Shown: positions 9,390 through 18,202, counted from the stretch's first letter. The stretch: 64,000 nucleotides of DNA from CATZDY01 sp045599035 (GCA_045599035.1 JAZRVI010000009.1:9215-73214), one strand, 5' to 3'. Notes: generated by a model from the sequence alone, not told the origin. Translations and numbers: made by a program.

Positions 9390-9845
9390 GTGAAGAAAAA
9401 GCATTCAAAAAAAGCCAAGGCTCCAGCTATGGAAACCATCTTGGATCCGGAGGATCTGCCGAGTCTGCCGGATCTCCCAATTTTGCCAAAAATGACACGC
9501 AAAAAAAATAAGAAAAAATCAGAACTAAAAATACCTACAGAGCCTACAAAGTACGAATGGCTTCAAATGAGAGCTTTGTCTCGTAAAGATCTTTCTTTAT
9601 CTGCAAAATTGGTTTATTGTTGTTTACTATTGAATTGTTCTCTCCGCAACAGCACATTTTGTTATCAGTCACTAAAAAATTTGATAACAATGACAGCTCT
9701 TTCTCGGCAAACAATCAGCACGGCTTTGAAACAATTAGCTCAAAAAGATTTAATCAAAATCAGTAGATGTTTCGATCCAGAAACTAAGGCAAACTTGTCT
9801 AACAAGTATGAACTTTCGTTTGACCTCGAAACGACAATAGTATAA
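9390..9845 (+). CDS. Helix-turn-helix protein (HTH_36-like)
   Basis: 151 residues from a GTG with AAGGAG eight bases upstream. The first 50 residues are highly basic and disordered (runs of K). From about residue 65 the sequence matches the winged HTH seen in replication initiators and phage-type regulators: LSLSAKLVYCCLLLN, then SLKNLITMTALSRQTIS and ALKQLAQKDLIKISR. It stands alone next to a relic-rich gap, so it may belong to a mobile element remnant. It could be a regulator or a former replication protein; no partner gene is visible. Confidence 0.6.
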   Translation: MKKKHSKKAKAPAMETILDPEDLPSLPDLPILPKMTRKKNKKKSELKIPTEPTKYEWLQMRALSRKDLSLSAKLVYCCLLLNCSLRNSTFCYQSLKNLITMTALSRQTISTALKQLAQKDLIKISRCFDPETKANLSNKYELSFDLETTIV

Positions 9846-9856
9846 TCATTACCGCT

Positions 9857-9880
9857 CCCCCGCTGCTGAAGCAACGGGGA
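9857..9880. terminator. Hairpin after the HTH gene
   Basis: CCCCG-C-TGCT, loop GA, AGCA-A-CGGGG forms a stem with one mismatch twelve bases after the stop codon. There is no T-run, so it may be an element end rather than a terminator. Confidence 0.4.
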
Positions 9881-9924
9881 CTCGGAATAAATTTAAGTGT
9901 TTAAGCAATTCTTATTTTTCTGGG

Positions 9925-9947
9925 ACTCGCCAAAAGCCCAATACACA
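9925..9947 (+). repeat. Dispersed 23-bp repeat, copy 1
   Basis: Twenty-three bases beginning ACTCGCCAAAAGCCCAAT are identical to 40570-40592, at the left edge of the CRISPR island; both are followed by a T-run and TTCG. The rest of this gap (9846-10478) holds a further hairpin-rich stretch, an ORF fragment and a tandem repeat but no intact gene. Confidence 0.7.
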
Positions 9948-10111
9948 TTTTTTCGCAACGGTCAGAAAGCAAGGCTGGCTTCGTCCACAGGGCTGAAGCA
10001 CATGGGGTTTTCGCCCGTAAGCAATTTATAAAAATACTGCAAAGTTTGTATATCAACTAAATTTCCAAAAATAGATTCCCAATACATCTCAAATAACAGA
10101 ATACTCTTAAT

Positions 10112-10249
10112 TTATTTTGTTTTACCTCTATCTTCTATTTCTACATCATATATTATAATAGCAATATTTAAACAGCGTTCCAGCATCGCCTGAAATGGTG
10201 CTAAAAGTCTGCCTTCTGGTCTATTAAATTGACCTGTATAGTCTAATAG
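10112..10249 (-). pseudogene. ORF fragment, unrecognised
   Basis: A 45-codon open stretch on the minus strand, without a start codon at its head, ending in TAA. It reads DYTGQFNRPEGRLLAPF, then QAMLERCLNIAIIIYDVEIE. The composition is protein-like, but I do not recognise the family. It is cut at its 5' end by the 24-bp tandem repeat. Probably the tail of a decayed gene. Confidence 0.3.
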
Positions 10250-10318
10250 TTATAGATAGGGCTAGTCAAGTAGTTATAGATAGGGATAGTCAAGTAATTA
10301 TAGATAGGGATAGTCAAG
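10247..10318 (+). repeat. Tandem repeat, three copies of 24 bp
   Basis: Three consecutive 24-base units, at 10247-10270, 10271-10294 and 10295-10318, differ by one or two bases; the unit reads TAGTTATAGATAGGG followed by ATAGTCAAG. A six-base start of a fourth unit follows. It lies in a non-coding gap. Confidence 0.9.
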
Positions 10319-10478
10319 TAATTAGGTATCGAAAAGAAAAAATTAATCTATCTACAGGAACGCTTTTGCCCTGCTGCCTGAACAGGAAATCTTGCTTCTG
10401 ATATTTTTTTTATGTTAAAATTGGTGGTGGAAACTTAAAAGCAGGAACAGTTTTATCTTGCTCAAATGAGGTGCAGAT

Positions 10479-11216
10479 TTGGTTAATAAAAGAAAAGATT
10501 TCAACCGATGGGCTGTTTTGGCCGTCAAAAAGGCTTTGTGGGATTATCAGATGATCCAAAGCGGGGAACGCCTGGCTGTAGGTCTTTCCGGCGGAAAGGA
10601 CAGCGGAACTCTGCTGTGGCTGCTTTCGGAGGTCAGACGCATTACGCCTTTGAAATTCAAGCTGGAAGGTATCTTTTTGGATTTGGGCTTTGGGATAGAT
10701 CCCGCACCCCTGGCTGAATTTTGTCAAAAGCTGCAAGTTCCCTTTCGGAAGATCAAAACCAATATTGCCGAAATTGTTTTTGAAATCCGCCGGGAACCCA
10801 ACCCCTGTTCTCTGTGTGCCAATTTACGCCGGGGAGCCTTGCACAATGCCGCTTTGGAAGCCGACTGTTCCAAAGTAGCTTTGGGGCATCATCTGGACGA
10901 TGTAATCGAAACCTTTTTAATGAGCTGGTTTTACACCGGTCAATTTAAAACCTTTGAGCCAAACACCTATCTGGATCACAAAAATATCCATCTTTTGCGT
11001 CCCATGATTTATTTAAAACAGGAAGAAGTTCAGGCTATAGCCGATTCAGTTCAAGTACCAGTTTTAGTCAATCCTTGTCCCGCCAACGGCAACAGCAAGC
11101 GGGAGGAAATCCGCCAGCTATTGACCGAATTAAAAAGCCGCTATCCGGATTTGCAGACCAAAACCCTGCACGCTTTGCAAAATTTGGATTTAAATAATCT
11201 TTGGCCGCCGCTTTAA
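10479..11216 (+). CDS. TtcA-like PP-loop ATP pyrophosphatase (tRNA thiolation type)
   Basis: 245 residues from a TTG with GAGGTG six bases upstream. The PP-loop SGGKDS lies at 37-42; CSLC (C110, C113) and a third cysteine C200 in VNPCP match the iron-sulfur cluster ligands of the TtcA/TtuA group. TtcA activates C32 of tRNA with ATP and inserts sulfur to give 2-thiocytidine. The motif GHHLDDVIETFLM is also typical. The gene is monocistronic here. A different thiolation substrate cannot be excluded, since the family is broad. Confidence 0.75.
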   Translation: MVNKRKDFNRWAVLAVKKALWDYQMIQSGERLAVGLSGGKDSGTLLWLLSEVRRITPLKFKLEGIFLDLGFGIDPAPLAEFCQKLQVPFRKIKTNIAEIVFEIRREPNPCSLCANLRRGALHNAALEADCSKVALGHHLDDVIETFLMSWFYTGQFKTFEPNTYLDHKNIHLLRPMIYLKQEEVQAIADSVQVPVLVNPCPANGNSKREEIRQLLTELKSRYPDLQTKTLHALQNLDLNNLWPPL

Positions 11217-11256
11217 TTTGTATTTTGTATTTTTTCATATTTATCATAAAAATATT

Positions 11257-11285
11257 TTGTCTTTTGGATCTAGATCAGTTATAAT
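11257..11285 (+). promoter_or_regulatory. Predicted sigma-A promoter of the ADP-forming ligase gene
   Basis: TTGTCT (11257-11262) and a perfect TATAAT (11280-11285) with 17-base spacing, 70 bases upstream of the start codon. Confidence 0.65.
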
Positions 11286-11355
11286 GAAAGAGTATGTATT
11301 ATTCACCTATTGGAAATTATTGTTAAGAATATCTTTACAGGAGTGATTTGAAAAA

Positions 11356-13452
11356 ATGATTGATGAAATGTTCAGCCCCAAGAGTGCAGCCGTAGTAGGT
11401 GCTTCCAACAAAGCCGGAAAAGTCGGTTATGCCGTTTTGAAAAATATGATCGACAGCGGTTACAACGGAAAGCTTTATCCGATTAACCCCAAAGATCCCG
11501 AAGTCCAGGGCTTGCAAGCTTACAAGGACATCAAAGATGTTCCCGAAGCAGTAGACCTGGTAATCATTACGGTTCCGGCCAAAGCGGTTTTGCCGGTGGT
11601 CAAAGACTGTGCCGCCAGCGGAGTTAAATATTTGATTATCATTACTGCCGGCTTTAAAGAAATCGGCGGCGAAGCGGCTGAAATCGAACAGGAAATGATC
11701 CGGATCTCCAAGGAAAGCGGAATGCGGATTTTGGGACCCAACTGCCTGGGCTTAATTGATACTCACACCAATATTAACGCTTCCTTTGCCGCAGTTTCTC
11801 CTTTAAAAGGCGATATTGCTTTTCTGTCCCAAAGCGGAGCTATGCTGGTATCCATCCTGGACTGGAGCCGCTCCATGGGCTTTGGCTTCAGCAAAGTAGT
11901 CAGCATGGGCAACAAAGCCGACTTATGCGAAATTGATTTTATTGAAGAAGCTGCCAATGATCCCTACACCAAAGTTATTTTATGCTACCTGGAAGATATT
12001 AACGATGGTCCTCGTTTCCTGGATGTTGTTTCCAAGGCCTCCAAGAAAAAACCCATTATTATCCTGAAATCCGGAGTCAGTGCTTCCGGTGCCAAAGCCG
12101 CTTCTTCTCATACTGGAGCTTTGGCCGGCAGCGATTTGGCTTATGACTGTGCCTTCAAGCAATGCGGCGTAATTCGGGTGCATACCATGACCGAACTGTT
12201 CGATCTGGCCACTGTTTTCTCCAAATGCCCTCTGCCCAAAGGTGATAAGGTTTCCATTATCAGCAACTCCGGCGGCCCCGGAATCATTGCTACCGATAAT
12301 GTAGAAGGAAACGGCCTGACTGTAGCTCGTTACACTCCGGAAACCCTGGCCGCTTTAAGAGAAGGTCTGCCTCCGGAATCCGGCATTAATAACCCGGTTG
12401 ATGTTCTGGGCGATGCCCGCACCGACCGTTATCAATTTGCTCTGGAAACCGTCTGCAAAGACCCGGCTACCGATGTAGTAGTAATTCTGCTGTGCCAGAC
12501 TGCAACCACTGAACCGATTGAAACCGGCAATGTTCTGCTGCAATATCGGGATCAATATCCGGATAAGCCTTTCCTGGCTGCTTACATGGGCGGCGAAGAA
12601 TTGCTGAAAGCTGCCAAAATGCTTTCGGACAACAATCTGCCCACCTATACATTCCCGGAACCGGCTGTTTCGGCTGTAGGCAAAATGGTCACCTATCGGA
12701 AATATAAAGAAGCTCCCCTGGTAGAAAGCGATATTTTGGATCTCAAAGTAGATCAACAAAAGGTTAAAGATATTTTTGCCGCCGTCAGAAAAGATAACCG
12801 CACCGTCTTATTGGGCAGCGAAGCTGCTCATGTAGCCGCTGCCTATGGAATTCCGGCCGCTGCTGTGGAATTGGCCACCAGCCCGGAAGAAGCCGTTAAA
12901 ATGGCCGAAGCCATTGGTTATCCGGTGGTAATGAAAATTACTTCTCCCCAGATTATGCATAAATCAGATATTGGCGGAGTTAAAGTAGGTCTGAAAAATG
13001 CGGAAGAAGTTGCCGCTGCTTTCACCGAAATCATGGAAAATGCTGCCAAAGCTGAACCGGAAGCCCGTTTATATGGGGTTGAAGTCAACGAAATGAAAGA
13101 AAAAGGCACCGAACTGTTGATCGGCTTAAACCGGGATGCTCAGTTTGGTCCTCTGGTTGGCTGCGGCATGGGCGGAATTTATGTCAACCTGATGAAGGAT
13201 GTTTCCTTCCGTCTGGTTCAAGGTCTGACCATTGCGGAAATTAAAAATATGCTGGCTGAAACCAAGGTTTATACTTTGCTGAAAGGCTATCGGGGTGAAG
13301 AAGCCAAGGATATTGATGCCGTAGCCGATGCCGTAGGTCGGGTAGCTCGACTGGTTGCCGATTTCCCGGAAATTGCAGAATTGGATGTTAACCCGGTCTT
13401 TGCCTATGCCAAAGGCTTGAGTGCAGTTGATGTTAAGATCGTTTTAAGCTAA
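11356..13452 (+). CDS. Acetate--CoA ligase (ADP-forming), fused alpha and beta
   Basis: 698 residues, the fused form of NDP-forming acyl-CoA synthetase. It converts acyl-CoA, ADP and phosphate to acid, CoA and ATP, giving substrate-level ATP in fermenters. Domain order: CoA-binding Rossmann domain (1-130), succinyl-CoA-synthetase-like ligase domains with the phospho-histidine His252 in ASSHTGALAG, then a C-terminal ATP-grasp domain (about 480-698) with the MHKSDIGGVKVGL motif. GGAGTG lies ahead of the ATG. Monocistronic with its own promoter. It would pair with the 2-oxoacid:ferredoxin oxidoreductase at 57-60 kb, which yields acyl-CoA from 2-oxoacids. Substrate range cannot be read from sequence. 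Confidence 0.9.
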   Translation: MIDEMFSPKSAAVVGASNKAGKVGYAVLKNMIDSGYNGKLYPINPKDPEVQGLQAYKDIKDVPEAVDLVIITVPAKAVLPVVKDCAASGVKYLIIITAGFKEIGGEAAEIEQEMIRISKESGMRILGPNCLGLIDTHTNINASFAAVSPLKGDIAFLSQSGAMLVSILDWSRSMGFGFSKVVSMGNKADLCEIDFIEEAANDPYTKVILCYLEDINDGPRFLDVVSKASKKKPIIILKSGVSASGAKAASSHTGALAGSDLAYDCAFKQCGVIRVHTMTELFDLATVFSKCPLPKGDKVSIISNSGGPGIIATDNVEGNGLTVARYTPETLAALREGLPPESGINNPVDVLGDARTDRYQFALETVCKDPATDVVVILLCQTATTEPIETGNVLLQYRDQYPDKPFLAAYMGGEELLKAAKMLSDNNLPTYTFPEPAVSAVGKMVTYRKYKEAPLVESDILDLKVDQQKVKDIFAAVRKDNRTVLLGSEAAHVAAAYGIPAAAVELATSPEEAVKMAEAIGYPVVMKITSPQIMHKSDIGGVKVGLKNAEEVAAAFTEIMENAAKAEPEARLYGVEVNEMKEKGTELLIGLNRDAQFGPLVGCGMGGIYVNLMKDVSFRLVQGLTIAEIKNMLAETKVYTLLKGYRGEEAKDIDAVADAVGRVARLVADFPEIAELDVNPVFAYAKGLSAVDVKIVLS

Positions 13453-13474
13453 ACTCTTAAAAAAATAAATTTTT

Positions 13475-13502
13475 CGGCTCTGATTTGTTAAAATCGGAGC
13501 CG
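13475..13502. terminator. Hairpin between ligase and rubrerythrin genes
   Basis: A 12-bp stem CGGCTCTGATTT/AAATCGGAGCCG (one mismatch) with a 4-base loop. It lacks a following T-run on the plus strand; it may be a partial terminator or leader hairpin. Confidence 0.5.
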
Positions 13503-13529
13503 TCTATATCTAAACAAGGAGAGATCAAT

Positions 13530-14063
13530 ATGAAATTAACCGGAAGCAAGACCGAAGCTAATATTCTGGCCGCTTTTGCCGGAGAATCTCAGGCTCGCAA
13601 CAAGTACACCTACTTTGCTTCTAAAGCAAGAAAAGAAGGCTATCAGCAGATTGCAGCCATTTTTGAAGAAACTGCCACTAACGAAAAGGAACACGCCAAA
13701 ATTTTATTCAAATTATTGGACGGAATCGGCTCAACCGCCGAAAATCTGAAAGCTGCAGCCAAAGGTGAAAACTATGAATGGACTGATATGTATGCCAGCT
13801 TTGCAGCAACAGCAAGAGAAGAAGGCTTTACCGCTATTGCTGATACCTTTGAAGCCATTGGCAAGATCGAAAAAGAACACGAAGAACGCTATTTGGCTTT
13901 ATTGGCCAATTTAGAAAAAGAACAGGTCTTTAAAAAAGACCAGGAACAGGTTTGGATTTGCCGCAACTGCGGACATATTCATTATGGCCAGGAAGCCCCG
14001 GAAGTCTGCCCGGTTTGTGCTCATTCCCAAGCCTATTTTGAAATAAAAGCTGAAAATTACTAG
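13530..14063 (+). CDS. rbr: Rubrerythrin
   Basis: 177 residues from the ATG at 13530, with AAGGAGAG seven bases upstream. The N-terminal ferritin-like four-helix domain carries the diiron ligands (ESQARNKYTYF, TATNEKEHAK, EIGKIEKEHEERY-type helices), and the C-terminal rubredoxin-like domain has two CxxC knuckles, CRNCG and CPVC. Rubrerythrin reduces hydrogen peroxide in the cytoplasm of anaerobes, taking electrons from rubredoxin or NAD(P)H oxidoreductases. An in-frame extension upstream falls into a hairpin and is rejected. Its presence supports an anaerobic host. Confidence 0.95.
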   Translation: MKLTGSKTEANILAAFAGESQARNKYTYFASKARKEGYQQIAAIFEETATNEKEHAKILFKLLDGIGSTAENLKAAAKGENYEWTDMYASFAATAREEGFTAIADTFEAIGKIEKEHEERYLALLANLEKEQVFKKDQEQVWICRNCGHIHYGQEAPEVCPVCAHSQAYFEIKAENY

Positions 14064-14108
14064 AAGAATAACAAACCAGCTTCCTTCATCTCAATTATCT
14101 CAATCCAC

Positions 14109-14126
14109 GCACCCCCTGCGGGGTGC
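14109..14126. terminator. Terminator between rubrerythrin and ylbJ
   Basis: GCACCCC/GGGGTGC stem with a CTGC loop between two convergent genes; the flanking T-run is poor. Confidence 0.5.
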
Positions 14127-14161
14127 GGCACCCTTTAAGTTCTGCAAATTTGATGTAAACC

Positions 14162-15235
14162 CTAAGCTGCCTGAAAGAAAAATCCCAACAGCCACAGATA
14201 AACTACTGCCAAAACTGCTTGAACCATTCGAGATACTACCAAAACCCCAAAGCGTAAATCAGTGCGGCCAATAAACCCGGCAATTTGAGATTGTACTGAC
14301 AAACCGCTCCAGCCTAAAATTAAGCTAATGGCCATCAGCTTTTCGGTTAAAGCTGCCTCACTTCCGGCCGCCATTTGACACCCCAAAGTCATTTCCCAAA
14401 AACCGGCACTCAAAGCTTGCAATACCTCCGGGGAAAATTGCAGGGGAGCTAAAATCCAAGCCAAAACTTCCGCTCCGAACTCTATAAAACCATTTTCGCT
14501 TAAAAGCTGAATTAAAACTGCAAAAATAATAATAAACCCACCGATATATAAAAGGCTTTTGACCGAATTTTGCACAATATCTCCAAGAATCCGTCCCAAA
14601 GGCCTTTGCTCCTCCCGCCAACTGGCGGCCAATTCTCGGCAGGCTCGCAGCCACAAACCACCTTTGCCGGGAGAAAGGGACAGGCTTGAACTGCCGCCAT
14701 AAAACCGCATCAAAAAGCCTACGCTCAAAGCAGCCAGATAATGAGCCAGCAAAAGCCACAAACCCGCCTGCGGCTCCTTGAGCATTCCCACTGCCACCGC
14801 TACCAAAATAAACAAAGGGCTGGCATTATTGGTAAAGCTCAAAAGCCGTTCCCCTTCAGCCCGGCTGATTTCCCCTTCCTGCCGCAGACGAGCCGTCAGC
14901 ATGGCCGCCAGCGGAGCCCCGGATGTAAACCCCAGACAAAAGACCAGAGCCGCTCCCCCCGGTAAATTAAACCAAGGACGCATTAAGGGTTCCAGCAAAA
15001 CCCCCATAAACCGAACTATTCCCAAAACAAGCAGCAATTCCGAAATAATAAAAAAAGGCAGCAAAGAGGGAAAAACCAGTGTCCACCAAATATTCAGACC
15101 TCGCAAGGCTCCATTAAAAACCAGGCGGGGCTGACTGATCATAGCCAGCAAAAAGATCCCGGCCAGCAAGCAGGCCAGTGCCTTAAACAAATAATTCTTT
15201 TTGGCCGCCAGACAAATAATCCGGATTCCGGGCAT
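14162..15235 (-). CDS. ylbJ: Sporulation integral membrane protein YlbJ
   Basis: 357 residues, about eight membrane segments. The nucleoside-recognition gate-type core has GLNIWWTLVFPSLLPFFI, LGFTSGAPLAAML and LLSFTNNASPLFI, the features of YlbJ. In Bacillus subtilis YlbJ is a mother-cell sporulation protein needed for heat-resistant spores. The gene is monocistronic between a convergent rubrerythrin and the isocitrate dehydrogenase-type operon. It is one of the few direct hints of spore formation in the window. SpmA/SpmB and other gate-domain transporters are the alternatives, but the SGAPLAA region fits YlbJ best. Confidence 0.8.
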   Translation of the reverse strand: MPGIRIICLAAKKNYLFKALACLLAGIFLLAMISQPRLVFNGALRGLNIWWTLVFPSLLPFFIISELLLVLGIVRFMGVLLEPLMRPWFNLPGGAALVFCLGFTSGAPLAAMLTARLRQEGEISRAEGERLLSFTNNASPLFILVAVAVGMLKEPQAGLWLLLAHYLAALSVGFLMRFYGGSSSLSLSPGKGGLWLRACRELAASWREEQRPLGRILGDIVQNSVKSLLYIGGFIIIFAVLIQLLSENGFIEFGAEVLAWILAPLQFSPEVLQALSAGFWEMTLGCQMAAGSEAALTEKLMAISLILGWSGLSVQSQIAGFIGRTDLRFGVLVVSRMVQAVLAVVYLWLLGFFFQAA

Positions 15236-15303
15236 AAGCTTCCCGCCTTTAGTTTAAATTCCTTTTTATGTATATCAATTTGACTTGAAGCTTATGCAAA
15301 AAA

Positions 15304-15340
15304 GCCGGGATCTTTTCTCAAATCCAGAAAAGATCCCGGC
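15304..15340 (-). terminator. Terminator of the aconitase/dehydrogenase operon
   Basis: A perfect 15-bp stem GCCGGGATCTTTTCT with a 7-base loop is followed on the minus strand by TTTTTTGC, right after the dehydrogenase stop codon. Confidence 0.9.
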
Positions 15341-15353
15341 CATTCGTTTTTAA

Positions 15354-16352
15354 TTAAAGCTTAGCAATAATGGCATCCGCCATTTCACTGGTGGAAGCGG
15401 TTCCGCCCAGGTCATAGGTAACCTGTTTGTTTTCCTGCAAAACCTGAATAATCGCTTGATTAATTCTTTCGGCTGCTTCCATTTCGCCCAAATGCTTGAG
15501 CATCATTACCCCGGAAAGGGTGATGGCCAAAGGATTGACCTTATTTTGTCCGGCGTGCTTGGGAGCAGAACCATGCACCGGTTCAAAAACTGCACATTCA
15601 AAGCCGATATTGGCTCCGGGAGCCACTCCCAGGCCGCCAACCAAACCGGCACATAAATCGCTGACAATATCCCCATATAAATTAGGCAGAACCAGCACAT
15701 CATAATTTTCCGGAGTCTGCACCAGCTTCATGCACATGGCATCCACGATCATATCGTTAAATTCAATATCCGGATAATCCGATGCTACTTTGGCAGCCGA
15801 TTCCAAAAACAGACCATCACTAAATTTCATAATATTGGCCTTATGCACCGCTGTCACCTTTTTGCGGCCTTCCCGCCGAGCTAATTCAAAAGCATGGCGG
15901 GCAATCCGTTCTGAGGCTTCCCGGGTAATAATTTTAATGCTTTCGGCAGCATCCCTGCCCACCTTATGCTCAATTCCAGCATATAAATCCTCGGTGTTTT
16001 CCCGAACGATAATTAAATCAATATTATCATAGCGGCTGGCAATTCCCGGCAGGGTTTTGGCCGGACGAACATTGGCATACAAATTTAATTCCTGCCGCAG
16101 AGTAACATTAACGCTGCGAAAGCCTTTACCCACCGGAGTAGTCAGCGGACCTTTCAAGGCAATTTTATTTTTACGAATGGAATCCAGCACATATTCCGGC
16201 AGAGGAGTGCCATATTCTTCAATAACCGCTGCTCCTGCCTTTACTTCTTCCCAATTAATCGGCACGCCGGTGGCATCAATAATCCGCCGAGCCGCCAGAG
16301 CAATTTCCGGGCCAATTCCATCTCCCGGAATTAAAGTAACATTATAAGCCAC
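15354..16352 (-). CDS. Isocitrate/isopropylmalate dehydrogenase family protein (probably NAD-dependent isocitrate dehydrogenase)
   Basis: 332 residues from a GTG with AGGAGG upstream. Motifs of the beta-decarboxylating dehydrogenases are clear: IPGDGIGPE, VRENTEDLYAG, and the metal-binding VDAMCMKL and LYGDIVSDL. The NAD site region is EPVHGSAPKHAG. The NxNxxLRxELNLYANVRP stretch and ENTEDLYAG favour isocitrate or homoisocitrate over isopropylmalate. It sits last in a three-gene operon after aconitase-family small and large subunits, so the operon would carry out the dehydration-hydration and oxidative decarboxylation of one tricarboxylate. No citrate synthase or LeuA lies nearby. The substrate is inferred. 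Confidence 0.8.
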   Translation of the reverse strand: MAYNVTLIPGDGIGPEIALAARRIIDATGVPINWEEVKAGAAVIEEYGTPLPEYVLDSIRKNKIALKGPLTTPVGKGFRSVNVTLRQELNLYANVRPAKTLPGIASRYDNIDLIIVRENTEDLYAGIEHKVGRDAAESIKIITREASERIARHAFELARREGRKKVTAVHKANIMKFSDGLFLESAAKVASDYPDIEFNDMIVDAMCMKLVQTPENYDVLVLPNLYGDIVSDLCAGLVGGLGVAPGANIGFECAVFEPVHGSAPKHAGQNKVNPLAITLSGVMMLKHLGEMEAAERINQAIIQVLQENKQVTYDLGGTASTSEMADAIIAKL

Positions 16353-16369
16353 AGAACTTTCCTCCTGTA

Positions 16370-16870
16370 CTAATCAAAGTTAAAGCCGCCGAATTTTTTA
16401 AAGTGTTCGGCCAAGCCGCCATCATTTAAAATTTTAATCATAACACCCGGCAGGGGTTTAACCGAAATTTCGGTTCCCTTGGTTTTATTGACAATTTTAC
16501 CCCCGGCCAAATCAACTTCCAGTTGATCCCCTGGTTCAATTTGATCGGTGTTACATTCCAAAACCGGCAGACCGGTATTAATGGCATTGCGGTAGAAAAT
16601 CCGGGCAAAGCTTTTGGCAATTACAGCGGCTACATTGGCATTTTTAATAGCCAAAGGAGCCTGCTCCCGCGAGGATCCGCAGCCAAAATTTCGACCGGCT
16701 ACAATAAAATCGCCGTTTTCTACTTTATTATAAAAGTCCGGATCCAAATCCTCCATAACATGCTTGGCCAATTCTTTCATATCCAGGGTTTTGAATTTAT
16801 ATTTGCCGGAGATAATATAATCGGTATTGACATCATCCCCAAATTTATGGGTTTTTCCAGTAAAAATCAC
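16370..16870 (-). CDS. Aconitase/3-isopropylmalate dehydratase family, small subunit
   Basis: 166 residues from a GTG with AGGTGA upstream. The swivel-domain family motifs are present: HKFGDDVNTDYI, NFGCGSSREQAP and AKSFARIFYRNAINTG. It forms the second half of a split hydro-lyase with the large subunit encoded 22 bases upstream. The substrate loop after DVNTDYIISG reads KYKFKT, unlike the YLRT-type loop I recall from methanogen homoaconitase, so the substrate is open: isocitrate/citrate, isopropylmalate, homocitrate or dimethylmalate. The adjoining dehydrogenase makes the citrate-isocitrate reaction the most likely. Confidence 0.85.
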   Translation of the reverse strand: MIFTGKTHKFGDDVNTDYIISGKYKFKTLDMKELAKHVMEDLDPDFYNKVENGDFIVAGRNFGCGSSREQAPLAIKNANVAAVIAKSFARIFYRNAINTGLPVLECNTDQIEPGDQLEVDLAGGKIVNKTKGTEISVKPLPGVMIKILNDGGLAEHFKKFGGFNFD

Positions 16871-16892
16871 TTTTGACTCACCTGCTTTCTGC

Positions 16893-18158
16893 TTATTTAA
16901 TAAAAGGACGGGGATCGGTAATCTGGCCTTTTAAGGCAGAAGCGGCTACTGTAGCCGGTGAGCCTAAATAAATAAAGGCATTACCATTACCCATCCGACC
17001 TTTGAAGTTACGGTTGGCGGTGGAAATAACATTTTCTCCATCTGATGGAACCCCGTTGTGAGTGCCGACGCAAGGCCCGCAGCCCGGAGTTACCACGGCT
17101 GCTCCAGCCAAAACCAGCTTTTCAATAGTACCATCTTGAATGGCTTCCAGATAAATCTTTTTGGAGGCCGGAGCTACAATAAAGCGGACATTGGGAGCAA
17201 TATGCTGGCCAGCCAAAATGGAAGCAGCAATATGCAGATCTTCCAGCCGTCCATTGGTGCAGGTGCCAATAAAAGCCTGCTGAATTGGAGTACCTTCCAC
17301 TTCTTTCAGGGGGCAAACATTATCCACCCGATGGGGTTTGGCAATTTGCGGCTCCAGATTGGACACATCATATTCTTTAACTGCGGCATATTGAGCATCC
17401 GGATCAGCTTGAACCGCCGTAAAGTCAGCCGAGCCGAACTTTTTCAGCCAGGCAAAGGTTTTTTCGTCAGCATTCATCAAACCGGCTTTGGCTCCCATTT
17501 CAATGGCCATATTAGACATGGTGAAACGAGCATCCATGGATAAAGCGGAAATAGCTTCTCCCACAAATTCAGCGGCCAGATAGGTGGCTCCGTCAGCAGT
17601 AACCTGACCAATTAAATATAAAATCAAGTCCTTGCTGAAAACGCCCTTGGGCAAACGGCCATTGCAAACAAATTTAATGGTTTCCGGCACCTTAAACCAC
17701 ATTTTACCGGAAATCATTCCTCCGGCCAGGTCGGTGGAACCAACACCGGTGGAAAAAGCATTTAAAGCCCCATAGGTGCAGGTATGGCTGTCCGCTCCAA
17801 TTACCAGAGAACCAGGGCCAACTTTACCGGTTTCCGGGATCAGCTGGTGACAAACCCCTTCTCCAATATCAAACATCTTAAAGCCCTTGGCTGAAGAAAA
17901 TTCCCGCATCAGCTTGTGCAAGGCCGAAACCCCTTCCAAGGGACTGGGGGCACTGTGGTCAATCACAAAAGCCACTTTGCTTTGGTCAAAAACTTTGCTT
18001 CCGTTCATATTTTCAAAAGCTTTGATGGCCAGAGGAGAGGTTCCGTCCTGACCCATAATGAAATCTACCTGGGCAACTACAATCTCGTTTGCCTGAGCCA
18101 AATGGCCGCTGTGGGCTGACAAGATTTTTTCAATGATTGTTTGTCCCAAAATTATCAC
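16893..18158 (-). CDS. Aconitase/3-isopropylmalate dehydratase family, large subunit
   Basis: 421 residues, the cluster-binding subunit. [4Fe-4S] ligands are in GTCTNGR (first cysteine) and the CGPCVGTHNG pair near residue 355; SHTCTYGALN marks the substrate region. The length fits the LeuC/HacA short family. The start may be the GTG at 18158 or a TTG at 18149 (MGQTIIEKILSAHSG); family members usually begin like the latter. It heads the operon large-small-dehydrogenase. The two subunits together interconvert a hydroxy-tricarboxylate or -dicarboxylate by trans-dehydration and rehydration. Confidence 0.85.
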   Translation of the reverse strand: MIILGQTIIEKILSAHSGHLAQANEIVVAQVDFIMGQDGTSPLAIKAFENMNGSKVFDQSKVAFVIDHSAPSPLEGVSALHKLMREFSSAKGFKMFDIGEGVCHQLIPETGKVGPGSLVIGADSHTCTYGALNAFSTGVGSTDLAGGMISGKMWFKVPETIKFVCNGRLPKGVFSKDLILYLIGQVTADGATYLAAEFVGEAISALSMDARFTMSNMAIEMGAKAGLMNADEKTFAWLKKFGSADFTAVQADPDAQYAAVKEYDVSNLEPQIAKPHRVDNVCPLKEVEGTPIQQAFIGTCTNGRLEDLHIAASILAGQHIAPNVRFIVAPASKKIYLEAIQDGTIEKLVLAGAAVVTPGCGPCVGTHNGVPSDGENVISTANRNFKGRMGNGNAFIYLGSPATVAASALKGQITDPRPFIK

Positions 18159-18202
18159 TTCTTTCCTTAGAAAAATTAACTTTAATTATAATTATATTGA
18201 AA

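Noticed and set aside
15456..17543. Long plus-strand frames opposite the aconitase/dehydrogenase operon
   Set aside because: They are shadows of well-supported genes on the other strand without motifs or ribosome binding sites.
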